A DNA stretch of 64,000 bases from NCBI RefSeq assembly GCF_024362785.1, contig NZ_CP093301.1, positions 4,774,001 to 4,838,000 on the forward strand. Reading direction: 5' to 3'. Each line of letters starts with the position of its first letter. Position 1 is the stretch's first letter. Positions 55,795 through 63,898 of this stretch are shown one piece after another. The translations under genes were made by a program, and so were the position numbers. This DNA comes from Evansella sp. LMS18 (GTDB lineage: Bacteria; Bacillota; Bacilli; Bacillales; Salisediminibacteriaceae). Under the pieces are notes generated by a model. That model saw only the letters and a program-made list of their open reading frames with translations, did no database searches and was not told where the DNA came from.

Positions 55795-56236
55795 GAATGA
55801 ATGTCATCTATAGACTTTGTATAAAAAAGACGAACATTACTTTTCGATTGCATGCGGAAGGCGGCGGTGACTGTCTCTTCCTCTGCTCCTGCGGTTACTC
55901 GTCGCAAAAAGAGACCTGCTCCTGCGGTTACTCGTCGCAAAAAGAGACCTGCTCCTGCGATTACTCGTCGCAAAAAGAGTTTTGCCAGCTTAGCTCCGTA
56001 GAATATCCGTCGAGACAACTCGATGCATTTGCGTGAAGAAGATGCTCGTTCTTGCGGGAAAAGCATGAAAAGCTGAAAATCCATTTTTTTTATGGCTTTC
56101 AGCCGTCAAAAATTAGTTGAAGCCGTGCCCGCAGAACGCGTCCGTCTGTAGCGTAAATTGAACAACAAAGTAACGTTTTAAGATACTATTTCGTATTAAA
56201 CATGAAAATCTGAATTTATGAAATTGATTCACTTTA
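55795..56236 (+). repeat. Dispersed palindromic repeat, copy 3 (long form with inner module)
   Basis: Ends match the copies at 1.3 and 28.1 kb. In the middle it carries a module like those between the tRNA genes (TGACTGTCTCTTCCTCTG at 55869, stem partner GAGACA at 56012) with a 33-bp unit repeated three times inside. It shows that the two repeat families of this window are related or nested. Confidence 0.8.
55885..55983. repeat. Three tandem 33-bp units
   Basis: Units 55885-55917, 55918-55950 and 55951-55983 share CTCCTGCGGTTACTCGTCGC and CAAAAAGAG; the third diverges slightly. The 99 bp accounts exactly for the extra spacing between the two stem arms relative to tRNA modules A and B. Confidence 0.85.
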
Positions 56237-56245
56237 TTAAGTTTA

Positions 56246-56274
56246 TTGCAAAGATAAACTGTGCATGTTATATT
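56246..56274 (+). promoter_or_regulatory. Vegetative promoter of the 56.3-kb RNA
   Basis: TTGCAA, 17-nt spacer, TATATT; transcription would begin near 56281. Confidence 0.75.
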
Positions 56275-56280
56275 TATATA

Positions 56281-56512
56281 GCATTAAACAAACCCTGCGA
56301 CGAGCGTCAGCTCATGTTGTCTTAAACCGATGCGTTTTATATAGGGAGTTCAATAAACTTGGGGAACAGCATGCCCTTCTGAAGGGAAGCTGGGAAACAA
56401 GGTGAGAATGCCCACCTGCGAGAGCGGGTTTTAAGGCACTTAGGGCAGCGCCGGAGTGGGGCATCCATTAACTATTCATCCTCTCTTCATTATGAAGAAG
56501 AGGATTTTTTTA
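56281..56512 (+). ncRNA. Stand-alone structured RNA, possibly 6S-like
   Basis: A SigA-type promoter and a terminator bracket about 230 nt without a coding frame. Visible structure: helix GTCTTAAACC with GGTTTTAAGGC (one bulge), an inner rod CTTG/CAAG and CAGC/GCTG capped by CCCTT-CTG-AAGGG, and a GC-GAGA-GC tetraloop hairpin. A rod with a central bubble and phrases like TAAACCGAT recall 6S RNA, which sequesters RNA polymerase, but I could not confirm this. Alternatives are a riboswitch for the MFS gene 200 bp downstream or an unknown class. It directly follows the long dispersed repeat. Confidence 0.55.
56478..56512 (+). terminator. Terminator of the 56.3-kb RNA
   Basis: ATCCTCTCTTCAT / GAAGAAGAGGAT stem followed by seven T. 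Confidence 0.8.
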
Positions 56513-56613
56513 TACTTTATGATAGAAAAATTTAGCGATGAAGTTGAACCGCCGTAGTGGAAATTTTTAGGGTCAAAGTATAAGTGCACTACACCTCTGA
56601 CTTCGCCTTAAGG

Positions 56614-56640
56614 CTCGCCAAATCGGCGAGTTTTCTTTAT
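56614..56640 (+). terminator. Second hairpin upstream of the MFS gene
   Basis: CTCGCC-AAATC-GGCGAG followed by TTTTCTTT, about 85 bp before the MFS start. It may be an attenuator or the end of another short transcript. Confidence 0.6.
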
Positions 56641-56722
56641 ATCCTTTTTCCTCCTGTGCCGCACAATTGTGAAAAGATGGGGACTAGCTGTATAGTAAAG
56701 AGGGAATGGTGGTGAAAAATCT

Positions 56723-57895
56723 GTGATTTTTATCTATGCAATTATTATAGTAGCATTTCTTGATACATTTCTTCAGCTTCCCATTATCTCTACATACGCC
56801 CATTCAGTGGGAGCCGGGAACCTTTTAACAGGTATGATTATCGCGGTATATTCACTTGCGAATATGGGTGGGAACATTATTGCCGGACACTGGATCGACC
56901 AGTTCGGCCGGCGGAGGATTTTGTTTTTTGGAATGGCGTTCGCAGCAGTGACATTGCTGTTTTATCCTCTTGCAGAGACCGGATGGCAGCTGTTCTTTAT
57001 CCGGTTTCTTCATGGCCTCGCCGGAGGGGCATTGATTCCGGCCGCATTCGCTTATTTAGGGGATTTGGCACCAAAGAACAGAAGAGGTAAAATGATGGCA
57101 TTTTCCGGAGCCTGTATCGGAACAGCAGCGATTATTGGTCCGGCAGCCGGAGGGATTATTTCTGCCAGGATTTCCCCCGAGGCAGTCTTTTATATCGCAT
57201 CCATCATTTTTGTTATCACTTGTCTCGCTGTACTGTTTCTGCTGAAGGAATCAGCACCAGCCTCTGCAAGGCGGAATGTCTCACTCTCACATTTCAGACG
57301 ACTCGCCTTCCACCCTTTCATGATACAGGCATCTCTCAGTGCTCTCACTCTGACACTTAGTATGGGAGTTTTGACGTTTGCTTTGCCATTAAGGACAGAG
57401 GAGCTCGGTTTTAGTCCATCCGTGACCGGCCTGCTCCTGAGCAGTTTCGGGATTATCGCCCTCGTAATATTTTTAACGCCTGCAAACCGGCTTTATGATA
57501 AGTACAGACCTCAATACATTATCATAGCAGGCCTGGTACTGATCGGTCTTTCCCTGTTCAGTTTAAGCGTCCTTGAAAACATTTATTTAATTACCGCTGT
57601 AATGCTTATATACGGGACTGGTTTTTCTTTTGTTTTTCCTTCCATGAACAGAATTATTGTGGAGATATCCGGAACGAGCGACCGAGGGAAAGCCTTTGGT
57701 GTTTTCTATGCTTCTTATTCTCTGGGTATCGTAGCCGGCTCTTCCTTCGCCGGCGCGGCAGCCGACCTTTTCGGCTACCCTTTCCGTATCAGCGGGGTGC
57801 TTGTACTGGCCATGTCCCTCAGCCTTTTCTGCCTTGTAAAAAAACAGAGCGGTTCTTTAAAAACTCATGAATCCGCTGGTCTACGAGATTCGTGA
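56723..57895 (+). CDS. MFS transporter
   Basis: 390 residues, 12 hydrophobic segments. Motif A is classical: GHWIDQFGRRRI after TM2, and a motif-A-like LYDKYRPQ after TM8. GALIPAAFAYLGDLAPKNRRGKMMA (TM4-loop) and GPAAGGIISA (TM5) place it with the multidrug-resistance-like (DHA1) transporters. GTG start with GGTGGTG upstream. Its last 77 bp overlap the end of the convergent hydrolase gene. Confidence 0.85.
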   Translation: MIFIYAIIIVAFLDTFLQLPIISTYAHSVGAGNLLTGMIIAVYSLANMGGNIIAGHWIDQFGRRRILFFGMAFAAVTLLFYPLAETGWQLFFIRFLHGLAGGALIPAAFAYLGDLAPKNRRGKMMAFSGACIGTAAIIGPAAGGIISARISPEAVFYIASIIFVITCLAVLFLLKESAPASARRNVSLSHFRRLAFHPFMIQASLSALTLTLSMGVLTFALPLRTEELGFSPSVTGLLLSSFGIIALVIFLTPANRLYDKYRPQYIIIAGLVLIGLSLFSLSVLENIYLITAVMLIYGTGFSFVFPSMNRIIVEISGTSDRGKAFGVFYASYSLGIVAGSSFAGAAADLFGYPFRISGVLVLAMSLSLFCLVKKQSGSLKTHESAGLRDS

Positions 57896-58784
57896 TTTCT
57901 TTCCGCTCGTTCAGAAGCTGATGCCGAGCTCCAGGGAAGAGTGCCACTTGAAACTCCCCGCACTTCTCCCTGTAAAAACGAAGGTTCTGTTTCCAGTCCA
58001 CGGTTGTATCCCTTGTGCCCTGCAGCACGTAAACAGGCTGTTCTGCCACAGGACAGCCTTCAATCTTGAGCTGCCATTCTTTCAAAGCAGTTACCCACTC
58101 TGCAGTCAGGACTCTTACCTGCAGCGGATCAGACCTTAAAAACTGCTGATATATTTTATCCTCAGAATTCTTCTTAAACCCCCGCTTTTTACGGGAGATA
58201 ATTTTTCCCGACAAAGTAAGCAACCCTTCAAATAATTTCCACTGGTATGGGTAATACAGCGGAGCGGCAAGGATTAAGCTCTCCAGCTCCACTCTTTTTT
58301 CCGCACTGGCATGAAAAAGAAGGGCCCCCCCGGTACTGTGCCCCAGCCCTGTCATACTTTTTAAAGCCAGTTTATCAAGTATAAGATGGTACCCTTGTTC
58401 AATCGCCGCGATATAATCATCAAAGCTTGTGAGGAGGCCTTCATTCCCTTCAGAAAAACCATGGCCTGGCAAGTCGAGCACAATCACCTGATAATCCTGC
58501 TGCAGCAGCTGATTTATCGTCCTGCTTAATCCCCCGCTATGATCCAGGTAGCCGTGGACAAGATAGACTGTCCCCGCAGGATCCTTCCTGAGAAAAAACT
58601 GAATGAACTGCTTCTTTCCAGAAGCCTTCACTGTTCCGCACCTGTATTCATCCACGGCTTCCATGTTGAACTGGTAATATTTCAGGTATTGCCTGAGCGC
58701 TTCATCTTCATAATGAGGGTTTTTTTCGTCAATCTCATAAGTATTATTATTCATATCTTCTATCCAGGTGTACTGCTGTGTCAT
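57819..58784 (-). CDS. Alpha/beta hydrolase (lysophospholipase-like)
   Basis: 321 residues from the ATG after AGGTGGGG. Nucleophile elbow GHSTGGALLF with Ser150; oxyanion VHGYLDHSGG (about 76-85); QGTRDTTVDW (Asp region, about 258-267) and a late His in PGARHQLLNE (about 290-299). The HGYLDHSG block is typical of monoglyceride lipase/lysophospholipase types. Its 3' end overlaps the convergent MFS gene by 77 bp, and no terminator lies between them. Confidence 0.85.
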   Translation of the reverse strand: MTQQYTWIEDMNNNTYEIDEKNPHYEDEALRQYLKYYQFNMEAVDEYRCGTVKASGKKQFIQFFLRKDPAGTVYLVHGYLDHSGGLSRTINQLLQQDYQVIVLDLPGHGFSEGNEGLLTSFDDYIAAIEQGYHLILDKLALKSMTGLGHSTGGALLFHASAEKRVELESLILAAPLYYPYQWKLFEGLLTLSGKIISRKKRGFKKNSEDKIYQQFLRSDPLQVRVLTAEWVTALKEWQLKIEGCPVAEQPVYVLQGTRDTTVDWKQNLRFYREKCGEFQVALFPGARHQLLNERKEITNLVDQRIHEFLKNRSVFLQGRKG

Positions 58785-58863
58785 AGAATATATCCCCACC
58801 TGCCAATTATATAAATTTAATAATTGTATCACTTTCATAATTCAAGAATTACAACTTTAATAC

Positions 58864-58965
58864 GAACATTATCTTAAAAGGTTACTTTGTTGTTCGATTT
58901 TACGCTTCAGACGGACGCGTTCTGAGGGAACGGTTTCAACTAATTTTTTCCGACTGTACGATTGA
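58864..58965 (-). repeat. Dispersed palindromic repeat, copy 4 (truncated)
   Basis: Carries GAACATTATCTT, TTACTTTGTTGTTCGAT and CTTCAGACGGACGCGTTCTG of one end, then diverges in the core; the other end is missing. Orientation is opposite to copy 1. Confidence 0.7.
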
Positions 58966-59000
58966 GGGTTTACGTCCATTACATCGGGACGAAAATCAGA

Positions 59001-59016
59001 CACCTTATTAAGGTGC
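59001..59016 (-). terminator. Weak terminator of the DJ-1 gene
   Basis: GGCACCTTAATAAGGTG-type short stem; T tract moderate. Confidence 0.45.
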
Positions 59017-59029
59017 CTGTTTTCCTGAA

Positions 59030-59554
59030 TTATTTGCCTGCCAGTTTCTCAGCAAGCGCTTTACCGTATGCCGGCAGATCCGGCGGCCTTCTGCTGGAAA
59101 CGAGATGCCCGTCAATGACGATTTCCTCGTTATGCCATTCGGCTCCTGCATTAACCATATCATCCTTAATTCCAGGTGTGCTCGTCACCTTTCTCCCTTT
59201 CAGGATCCCGGCGGAAATCAGCACCCAGCCTGCATGGCAGATCTGGCCGATAATTCTTTCGTTCCTGTCCATGTACTTTACAAACTCCAGTACTTCATCG
59301 TACCGCCTTAGTTTATCCGGCGCCCAGCCTCCAGGAACTAATAGAACATCGTAATCTTCTATATTTATCTGATCAAAGCTGTAATCTGAAACAACTGGCA
59401 CACCGTTTTTCCCTTTATAGACAGCTCCTGCCTCTTTCCCTGCAATATGGGCAATCGCCCCTTCTTCCTGGAGCCGATAATGAGGATAAATCAGCTCTGA
59501 GTCTTCAAATTCATGGTCAACGACTGTTAATACTTTTTTGTCCGACAGTTTCAT
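59030..59554 (-). CDS. DJ-1/PfpI family protein
   Basis: 174 residues. The nucleophile elbow is GQICHAGW with Cys106 and His107; the conserved acidic residue lies in DHEFEDSEL (about 13-21) and VPGGWAPDKLR (about 73-83) is typical. Family members act as intracellular stress proteins, some as deglycases or chaperones. AAAGGGTG precedes the ATG. Lone gene. Confidence 0.88.
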   Translation of the reverse strand: MKLSDKKVLTVVDHEFEDSELIYPHYRLQEEGAIAHIAGKEAGAVYKGKNGVPVVSDYSFDQINIEDYDVLLVPGGWAPDKLRRYDEVLEFVKYMDRNERIIGQICHAGWVLISAGILKGRKVTSTPGIKDDMVNAGAEWHNEEIVIDGHLVSSRRPPDLPAYGKALAEKLAGK

Positions 59555-59659
59555 TCTTTCACCCTTTCGAAATTATGTACAACAGGACTCATGAACTTCC
59601 CAGAATCCTGTTCAGTATTTATTCCCTTTTGTTCTGTTTTCCAATCATATTCATGCACC

Positions 59660-60304
59660 TTACCTGTTGCCGGCCCACTCTTCTTTAAACTGGTGAAGAA
59701 ATGCTTCTAAATATTCGTGCCTTTCTTCCGCAAGCTCCCTGCCTGTTTTTGTTTTCATTAAGTCTCTGAGCTTTAGCAGCTTTTCATAGAAATGGTTCAC
59801 GGCAGTGGACCGCCCTTGCCTGTATTCCTCTTTAGTCATCTGCTCCCTCGGTCTTTCTTCCGGGAGATGCATCGGATCTCCTTTTGCTCCCGCATACATA
59901 AATGTCCTTGCAATGCCTACAGCACCAAGGGCGTCAAGACGGTCTGCGTCCTGAACAATCTTCCCTTCTGTTGATACTGGGTCCTCGTTATTCCCGCCTT
60001 TAAAGGAAACAGTGCGGATGACTTCCAGAACAGTTTCCTTCTCCTCTGATGTTATCTCCTGGCTGTCCAGCCAGCTGGATACTTTTTCGATTCCCGCTGC
60101 TTCACTTTCATTGAATTTGTCATCTGCTGCATCATGCAGGAGTGCTGCCAGTTCGCAGATAAAAATGTCTCCCCCTTCTTTCTGAGCTATATGTACCGCA
60201 TTTTTCCGCACCCTGTCAGTATGATACCAGTCATGCCCGGTGGAATCTTCCGCGAAGATAGTTTTCACCCAATTTTCTCCATTCCTGATTACAGTTTGTT
60301 TCAT
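59660..60304 (-). CDS. HD-domain phosphohydrolase (YedJ-like)
   Basis: 214 residues. HDWYHTDRVRKNA (about 24-36) and LLHDAADDKFNE (about 54-65) give the HD metal ligands, and GKIVQDADRLDALGAVGIAR (about 118-137) carries the distal Asp of this subfamily. It is expected to hydrolyse a phosphomonoester, substrate unknown. GAGGTG upstream. Downstream of a DUF3891 gene on the same strand. Confidence 0.88.
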   Translation of the reverse strand: MKQTVIRNGENWVKTIFAEDSTGHDWYHTDRVRKNAVHIAQKEGGDIFICELAALLHDAADDKFNESEAAGIEKVSSWLDSQEITSEEKETVLEVIRTVSFKGGNNEDPVSTEGKIVQDADRLDALGAVGIARTFMYAGAKGDPMHLPEERPREQMTKEEYRQGRSTAVNHFYEKLLKLRDLMKTKTGRELAEERHEYLEAFLHQFKEEWAGNR

Positions 60305-60411
60305 TTCTGTTCACCTCTGTTTTCCTTTTCCGCCGTACTGTTAAGTGTCTATTCTACCAGAGATCAGAGCCAGCCGAAATGAAATGAAGCTAAACCGGCT
60401 TTATCCGTATA

Positions 60412-61179
60412 TTATTTCGGGGAAATCTTTATCTCATGGTACGTATACTCTGTGTTTTTGTATTCTTCAAGTAATGATTCCGATGTATACTCTCCTTTAG
60501 AAATCTTTTTATATGGGATTCTTACAGCTACTGTCTGCATACTAAATGGGAAAGGCTCCAGAATAATTTTGTTTTCTGATTCCCATTCTCCATAAAGCTT
60601 CTCATTATTTAACGGGGCAAACTGTTGGGGAAAGCCGTTGCGGAACCAGGAAATCTCCTCGTCTTTTGAGGCGCCCCATTTATTCATGCATAAGTAAAGA
60701 GACAAGTTATCGCACAGCTGCAGCAAATCAAAGTGAAACTGAAATTCTTTCCTTCGATTTTCTATTTTCAGCTTTTGTTTCAGCTCTTTCTGCCGGCCTT
60801 CTTCCTCCGTGCGGAATTTTGTCTCTTTTTTCCCGCCCTTTCCGTTAAAAAAGCTGGAATAATGGCTGCTGATAAGGAGTGCCGCATATTCATCCCGCTC
60901 CTCCATGAATTCAATCCCTTCCGTGTAAGCCCTTATTTTTTCGTTAAGCGGATAATCAGTAAAAGAAGCAGGCTGTTTTTCCTCTGATAGAAACACTGGC
61001 TTCTTATCTAGTTTCTGCCAGCACCAGTCATGCATTCGAATGGCCAGTTCTACAGATTCCCTCTTATCTGCCCCCAGGAAATATTCTATTCTCCATTTAT
61101 TTGCTAACTCTCCAGAAAGTTCTGCATGGTAATGCTGCTCAATCAGAATATAAGAATTTGCAGTTTCTTTTACGATCAT
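60412..61179 (-). CDS. DUF3891 family protein
   Basis: 255 residues. SYILIEQHYHAELSGELANKWR (about 9-30), AIRMHDWCWQKLDKKP (about 44-59), LLISSHYSSFF and LLQLCDNLSLYLCMNKWG (about 148-165) are repeated His/Asp features that suggest a metal-binding helical enzyme related in layout to HD hydrolases; the family has no assigned reaction. GGGGAGG upstream. About 100 bp ahead of the HD gene. Confidence 0.8.
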   Translation of the reverse strand: MIVKETANSYILIEQHYHAELSGELANKWRIEYFLGADKRESVELAIRMHDWCWQKLDKKPVFLSEEKQPASFTDYPLNEKIRAYTEGIEFMEERDEYAALLISSHYSSFFNGKGGKKETKFRTEEEGRQKELKQKLKIENRRKEFQFHFDLLQLCDNLSLYLCMNKWGASKDEEISWFRNGFPQQFAPLNNEKLYGEWESENKIILEPFPFSMQTVAVRIPYKKISKGEYTSESLLEEYKNTEYTYHEIKISPK

Positions 61180-61304
61180 AATTAATCCTCCCCAGATTTC
61201 TCTCCTAGTTATCTTTCTCTAAAACCGCCGTATTTTCCTGTTTCATTTATCGTGTCTTCAATAATTCAGCTGCAAGTTTGTTCTGCTGCCATATCTCCCT
61301 ACTA

Positions 61305-61343
61305 AAAAATGCCCGTTTCCCTCTTCAGGGAAACAGGCATTTT
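61305..61343 (-). terminator. Terminator of the YhfH-like gene
   Basis: AATGCCTGTTTCCCT / AGGGAAACGGGCATT stem (one mismatch) with T tract on the minus strand. Confidence 0.8.
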
Positions 61344-61346
61344 CAC

Positions 61347-61478
61347 TTAATAGATCTCGCTTTCACATTCTGTACATTTATGGGAATAACAATCATGCAT
61401 CTCGTCGATTTTGTCTCCGCATTTCGCGCATTCCTTTGGCGGCAGATTCCTGAAAAATTCTGTACTGGACATTATCAT
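61347..61478 (-). CDS. YhfH-like small zinc-binding protein
   Basis: 43 residues. MSSTEFFRNLPPKECAKCGDKIDEMHDCYSHKCTECE carries C-x2-C and a second C-x4-C-x2-C set, matching the YhfH family of short Cys-rich Bacillus proteins. It likely binds zinc; role unknown. ATG after GGAGGG. Its own terminator follows. Confidence 0.75.
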   Translation of the reverse strand: MIMSSTEFFRNLPPKECAKCGDKIDEMHDCYSHKCTECESEIY

Positions 61479-61872
61479 TGTAATCCCTCCGTATAATACT
61501 GATAGTTTTTTGTACTGCAACAGATTTAATTTTACGTTCCAATATAATAGGACAATTAAAGAAAAACAGCGGAATCGCACTTTTCTGTACTACTATTTTT
61601 CTACTGAAACGAATTATCTGTTACAAACAGTAATGTTTTGTTACTCATATTATATAACAGTTTTCTTATGTTGTCACTACATTTCCCGATTTTTCTGAAA
61701 ATAAACCAATATCCAGTTTCCCACTGATATTTTTTCCCTTCACCGATTTTTAGCTGGGCGTGTTTCATCTTCGCCGATAACGGTTAAATTATTTATGACA
61801 CTTTTAATTGCAGGAAAAGGAAAAGCCATCTATAATATAGGAGGAGTATGGAAGGTTAGGAGGTCTGATAAT
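61479..61872. other. Intergenic region between YhfH-like gene and small membrane protein
   Basis: 394 bp, very AT-rich; it must carry divergent promoters, but I cannot mark one with confidence. Nothing else seen. Confidence 0.4.
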
Positions 61873-62052
61873 ATGATGAAACGCATTGTATCTGCAGCAC
61901 TATTTGCATTATTACTTTTCTTTGCACCACTCACAACAGTGTTTGCGGCAGAACAGCAAACACCTGAGACTTCTTCTTTAATGGAAGGACCTTTTGTAAT
62001 ACTAGCGTTTGCGACGATTATTCTTATGATTTACTACGCATTCCGCGATTGA
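61873..62052 (+). CDS. Small exported membrane protein, 59 residues
   Basis: Two adjacent ATG codons follow AGGAGGTC. The N-terminal 25 residues are a signal peptide (MKRIVSAALFALLLFFAPLTTVFA), then a short polar loop and one hydrophobic segment (about 38-56) ending in RD. No family recognised. The site and topology support a real gene. Confidence 0.6.
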   Translation: MMKRIVSAALFALLLFFAPLTTVFAAEQQTPETSSLMEGPFVILAFATIILMIYYAFRD

Positions 62053-62107
62053 TTAACGGTACATAGAGAGCTGACGGTCTTTACATATGCTCTTGTTTAA
62101 ATCAAAG

Positions 62108-62141
62108 AAAAAACTCCTTCACCAGACAGCGAAGGAGTTTT
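62108..62141. terminator. Bidirectional terminator before the cyclophilin gene
   Basis: AAACTCCTTC / GAAGGAGTTTT stem with an 11-nt loop and A/T tracts on both sides. Confidence 0.85.
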
Positions 62142-62145
62142 CTCT

Positions 62146-62946
62146 TTAATCAAGTATTTCCACAGATTCAATAATTACCTCTTCTTCAGGACGCCCCTGC
62201 TGGTCCGTTTCAACCGCAGCAATTTCATCCACAACATCCATTCCGTCAACAACATGTCCGAAAACTGTGTGGCCGAAGTCCAGGTGCGGTGTTCCGCCTA
62301 CTTCCAGATATCTTTCCACCGTTTCTTCCGGGAAGACCATGCCTTCTTCTTCAAGCATATCAAAATATTCCTCTGATAAACCTTCTTCATCAGCCTGGAC
62401 AATAAAGAACTGGCTGGAATTTGTATTTGGTCCGCTGTTCGCCATAGAAAGAGCACCGCGGAAATGTGCTAAAGCAGTAGTGAATTCATCTTCAAAAGGA
62501 CCATCATAAATACTTTCTCCTCCCATTCCGCTGCCGGTTGGATCGCCGCCCTGGATCATAAACCCGTCAAGAATCCGGTGGAAGGTTACACCGTCATAAA
62601 ATCCATCTTCACTAAGGGTAAGAAAGTTCTCCACTGCAAGAGGGGCAAACTGCGGGAATAAGCGAAGATGGATTCCCCCCATATTCGTATGGACAATCAC
62701 CTCTTCTGAGTCCGCTGCCTCCTCATTAAACTGCGGGTAATCGTCAGGTGCCTCCGCTCTTTCCAGAGGAAGCTCCTCCGCTGGGTTTCCCTCTTCCTGG
62801 GAATCTTCGTTTTCCGCTGGAGGCGTGGCAAGGTTATCGTTATTGCCATCGGTAAAGTCCTCCTGATTTCCGTTATTATCCCCGCATGCTGCGAGGAGCA
62901 CTGATAAGCTTATTAACATAGTAAATGGAACTGATAATTTTTTCAT
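62146..62946 (-). CDS. Cyclophilin-type peptidyl-prolyl isomerase lipoprotein
   Basis: 266 residues from the ATG in AGGAGTAGTGTTT. Signal with lipobox LAAC (Cys near 20) marks an exported lipoprotein. A long acidic linker (DNNGNQEDFTDGNND ...) precedes the cyclophilin domain (about 85-266) with VENFLTLSEDGFYDGVTFHRILDGFMIQGGDP and GALSMANSGPNTNSSQFFI. It assists folding of secreted proteins. The acidic linker fits a salt- or alkali-adapted organism. Confidence 0.88.
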   Translation of the reverse strand: MKKLSVPFTMLISLSVLLAACGDNNGNQEDFTDGNNDNLATPPAENEDSQEEGNPAEELPLERAEAPDDYPQFNEEAADSEEVIVHTNMGGIHLRLFPQFAPLAVENFLTLSEDGFYDGVTFHRILDGFMIQGGDPTGSGMGGESIYDGPFEDEFTTALAHFRGALSMANSGPNTNSSQFFIVQADEEGLSEEYFDMLEEEGMVFPEETVERYLEVGGTPHLDFGHTVFGHVVDGMDVVDEIAAVETDQQGRPEEEVIIESVEILD

Positions 62947-63056
62947 AAACACTACTCCTATTTTCTTAAAATTAATTTCCGGGACTTCCTTACACATATA
63001 CTTTCGAAAGGATCCCCTTGCCTCTTATTAAGCAACATTCTCTTATTTTCACGTTT

Positions 63057-63072
63057 AGTGAGCCATATCACT
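63057..63072. promoter_or_regulatory. Fnr/Crp-type box upstream of ric
   Basis: AGTGA-GCCATA-TCACT, the TGTGA-N6-TCACA spacing. Its centre lies 41.5 bp before the start predicted from TATGAT at 63094-63099, the usual activator position. Confidence 0.5.
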
Positions 63073-63129
63073 TACAAGTCTTCCCGTAAATCGTATGATA
63101 AAAACAGCATAACAGAAGGAGGAATTACA

Positions 63130-63840
63130 ATGGAACAAGTTTTTACAAGAGATACTAAAGTACGGGAGCTGGTGATCAAGGTTCCCCGTTCAGACGAGTT
63201 ATTCAAACGGCACAAAATAGATTTCTGCTGCGGCGGCAACCGCCCGCTTCATGAAGCTGCGATTGAGAAAGGAGTCGACGAAGAGCAGCTTCTGGCTGAG
63301 CTTTCAGATCTCTATAAAAAAGCTGACGAAATGAAATCCTCAGACAGCGAAGACTGGACCACTAAGCCATACGGGGAGCTGGTTGACCATATCATCCACC
63401 GCCACCACCATTATCTCATTAACGAACTGCCTGATCTTAGTTTTTACGTCACCAAAATCTTCCGTGTGCACGGCGGGTCACACCCGGAGCTGGCTGATCT
63501 CCACCGTACATTCCATGAACTGAAAACCGAACTTGAACATCACTTACTGAAGGAAGAACAAAATATCTTCCCTGCTATCAGAGAGTATGAAGCTGTAAGA
63601 GGGCAGGCGGAACGAGACGCTGCATTAAGCCAGATCGATGAGCTGGAATCTGAACATGACCATGCAGGCACGCTGCTGCGGGATATCCGGGAGATCACTT
63701 CTGATTTTACACTCCCGCCAGACGCATGTACAACTTACCGCATGACCTATAAACGGCTGGAAGTACTGGAAAGCGATATGTTCCAGCATGTCCACCTTGA
63801 AAACAACATCCTCTTCCCCCGACTTGAGGAAGAAGCATAA
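63130..63840 (+). CDS. ric: Iron-sulfur cluster repair di-iron protein (Ric/ScdA/YtfE)
   Basis: 236 residues from the ATG after AGAAGGAGG. ScdA_N domain with DFCCGGNRPL (Cys33, Cys34), then a hemerythrin-like four-helix region with the His set HIIHRHHHYL (about 92-101), HGGSHPELADLH, HHLLKEEQNIFP and a final FQHVHLENNILFP. It repairs clusters damaged by nitric oxide or peroxide. A likely Fnr-type box lies 58-73 bp upstream. Confidence 0.92.
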   Translation: MEQVFTRDTKVRELVIKVPRSDELFKRHKIDFCCGGNRPLHEAAIEKGVDEEQLLAELSDLYKKADEMKSSDSEDWTTKPYGELVDHIIHRHHHYLINELPDLSFYVTKIFRVHGGSHPELADLHRTFHELKTELEHHLLKEEQNIFPAIREYEAVRGQAERDAALSQIDELESEHDHAGTLLRDIREITSDFTLPPDACTTYRMTYKRLEVLESDMFQHVHLENNILFPRLEEEA

Positions 63841-63865
63841 AATCTGAATATATCACTCTTGTTCA

Positions 63866-63898
63866 AAAGTTCAGGGAAGCTCCCCCTGAACTTTTTTT
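63866..63898 (+). terminator. Terminator of ric
   Basis: AAAGTTCAGGG / CCCTGAACTTT stem with a short loop followed by seven T. Confidence 0.85.

Noticed and set aside
55785-56084. Minus-strand frame of 99 codons with an 11-residue repeat (LFLRRVTAGAG)
   Set aside because: The repeat comes from the 33-bp units of an intergenic repeat; no ribosome site, and the frame is not kept in other copies of the element.
56281-56512. Cobalamin, lysine or SRP RNA
   Set aside because: Some phrases (AAGGGAAGCTGG, GGTGAGAAT) recall these, but the cobalamin box, the lysine core and the SRP tetraloop region GGAAGGAAGCAGC are missing.
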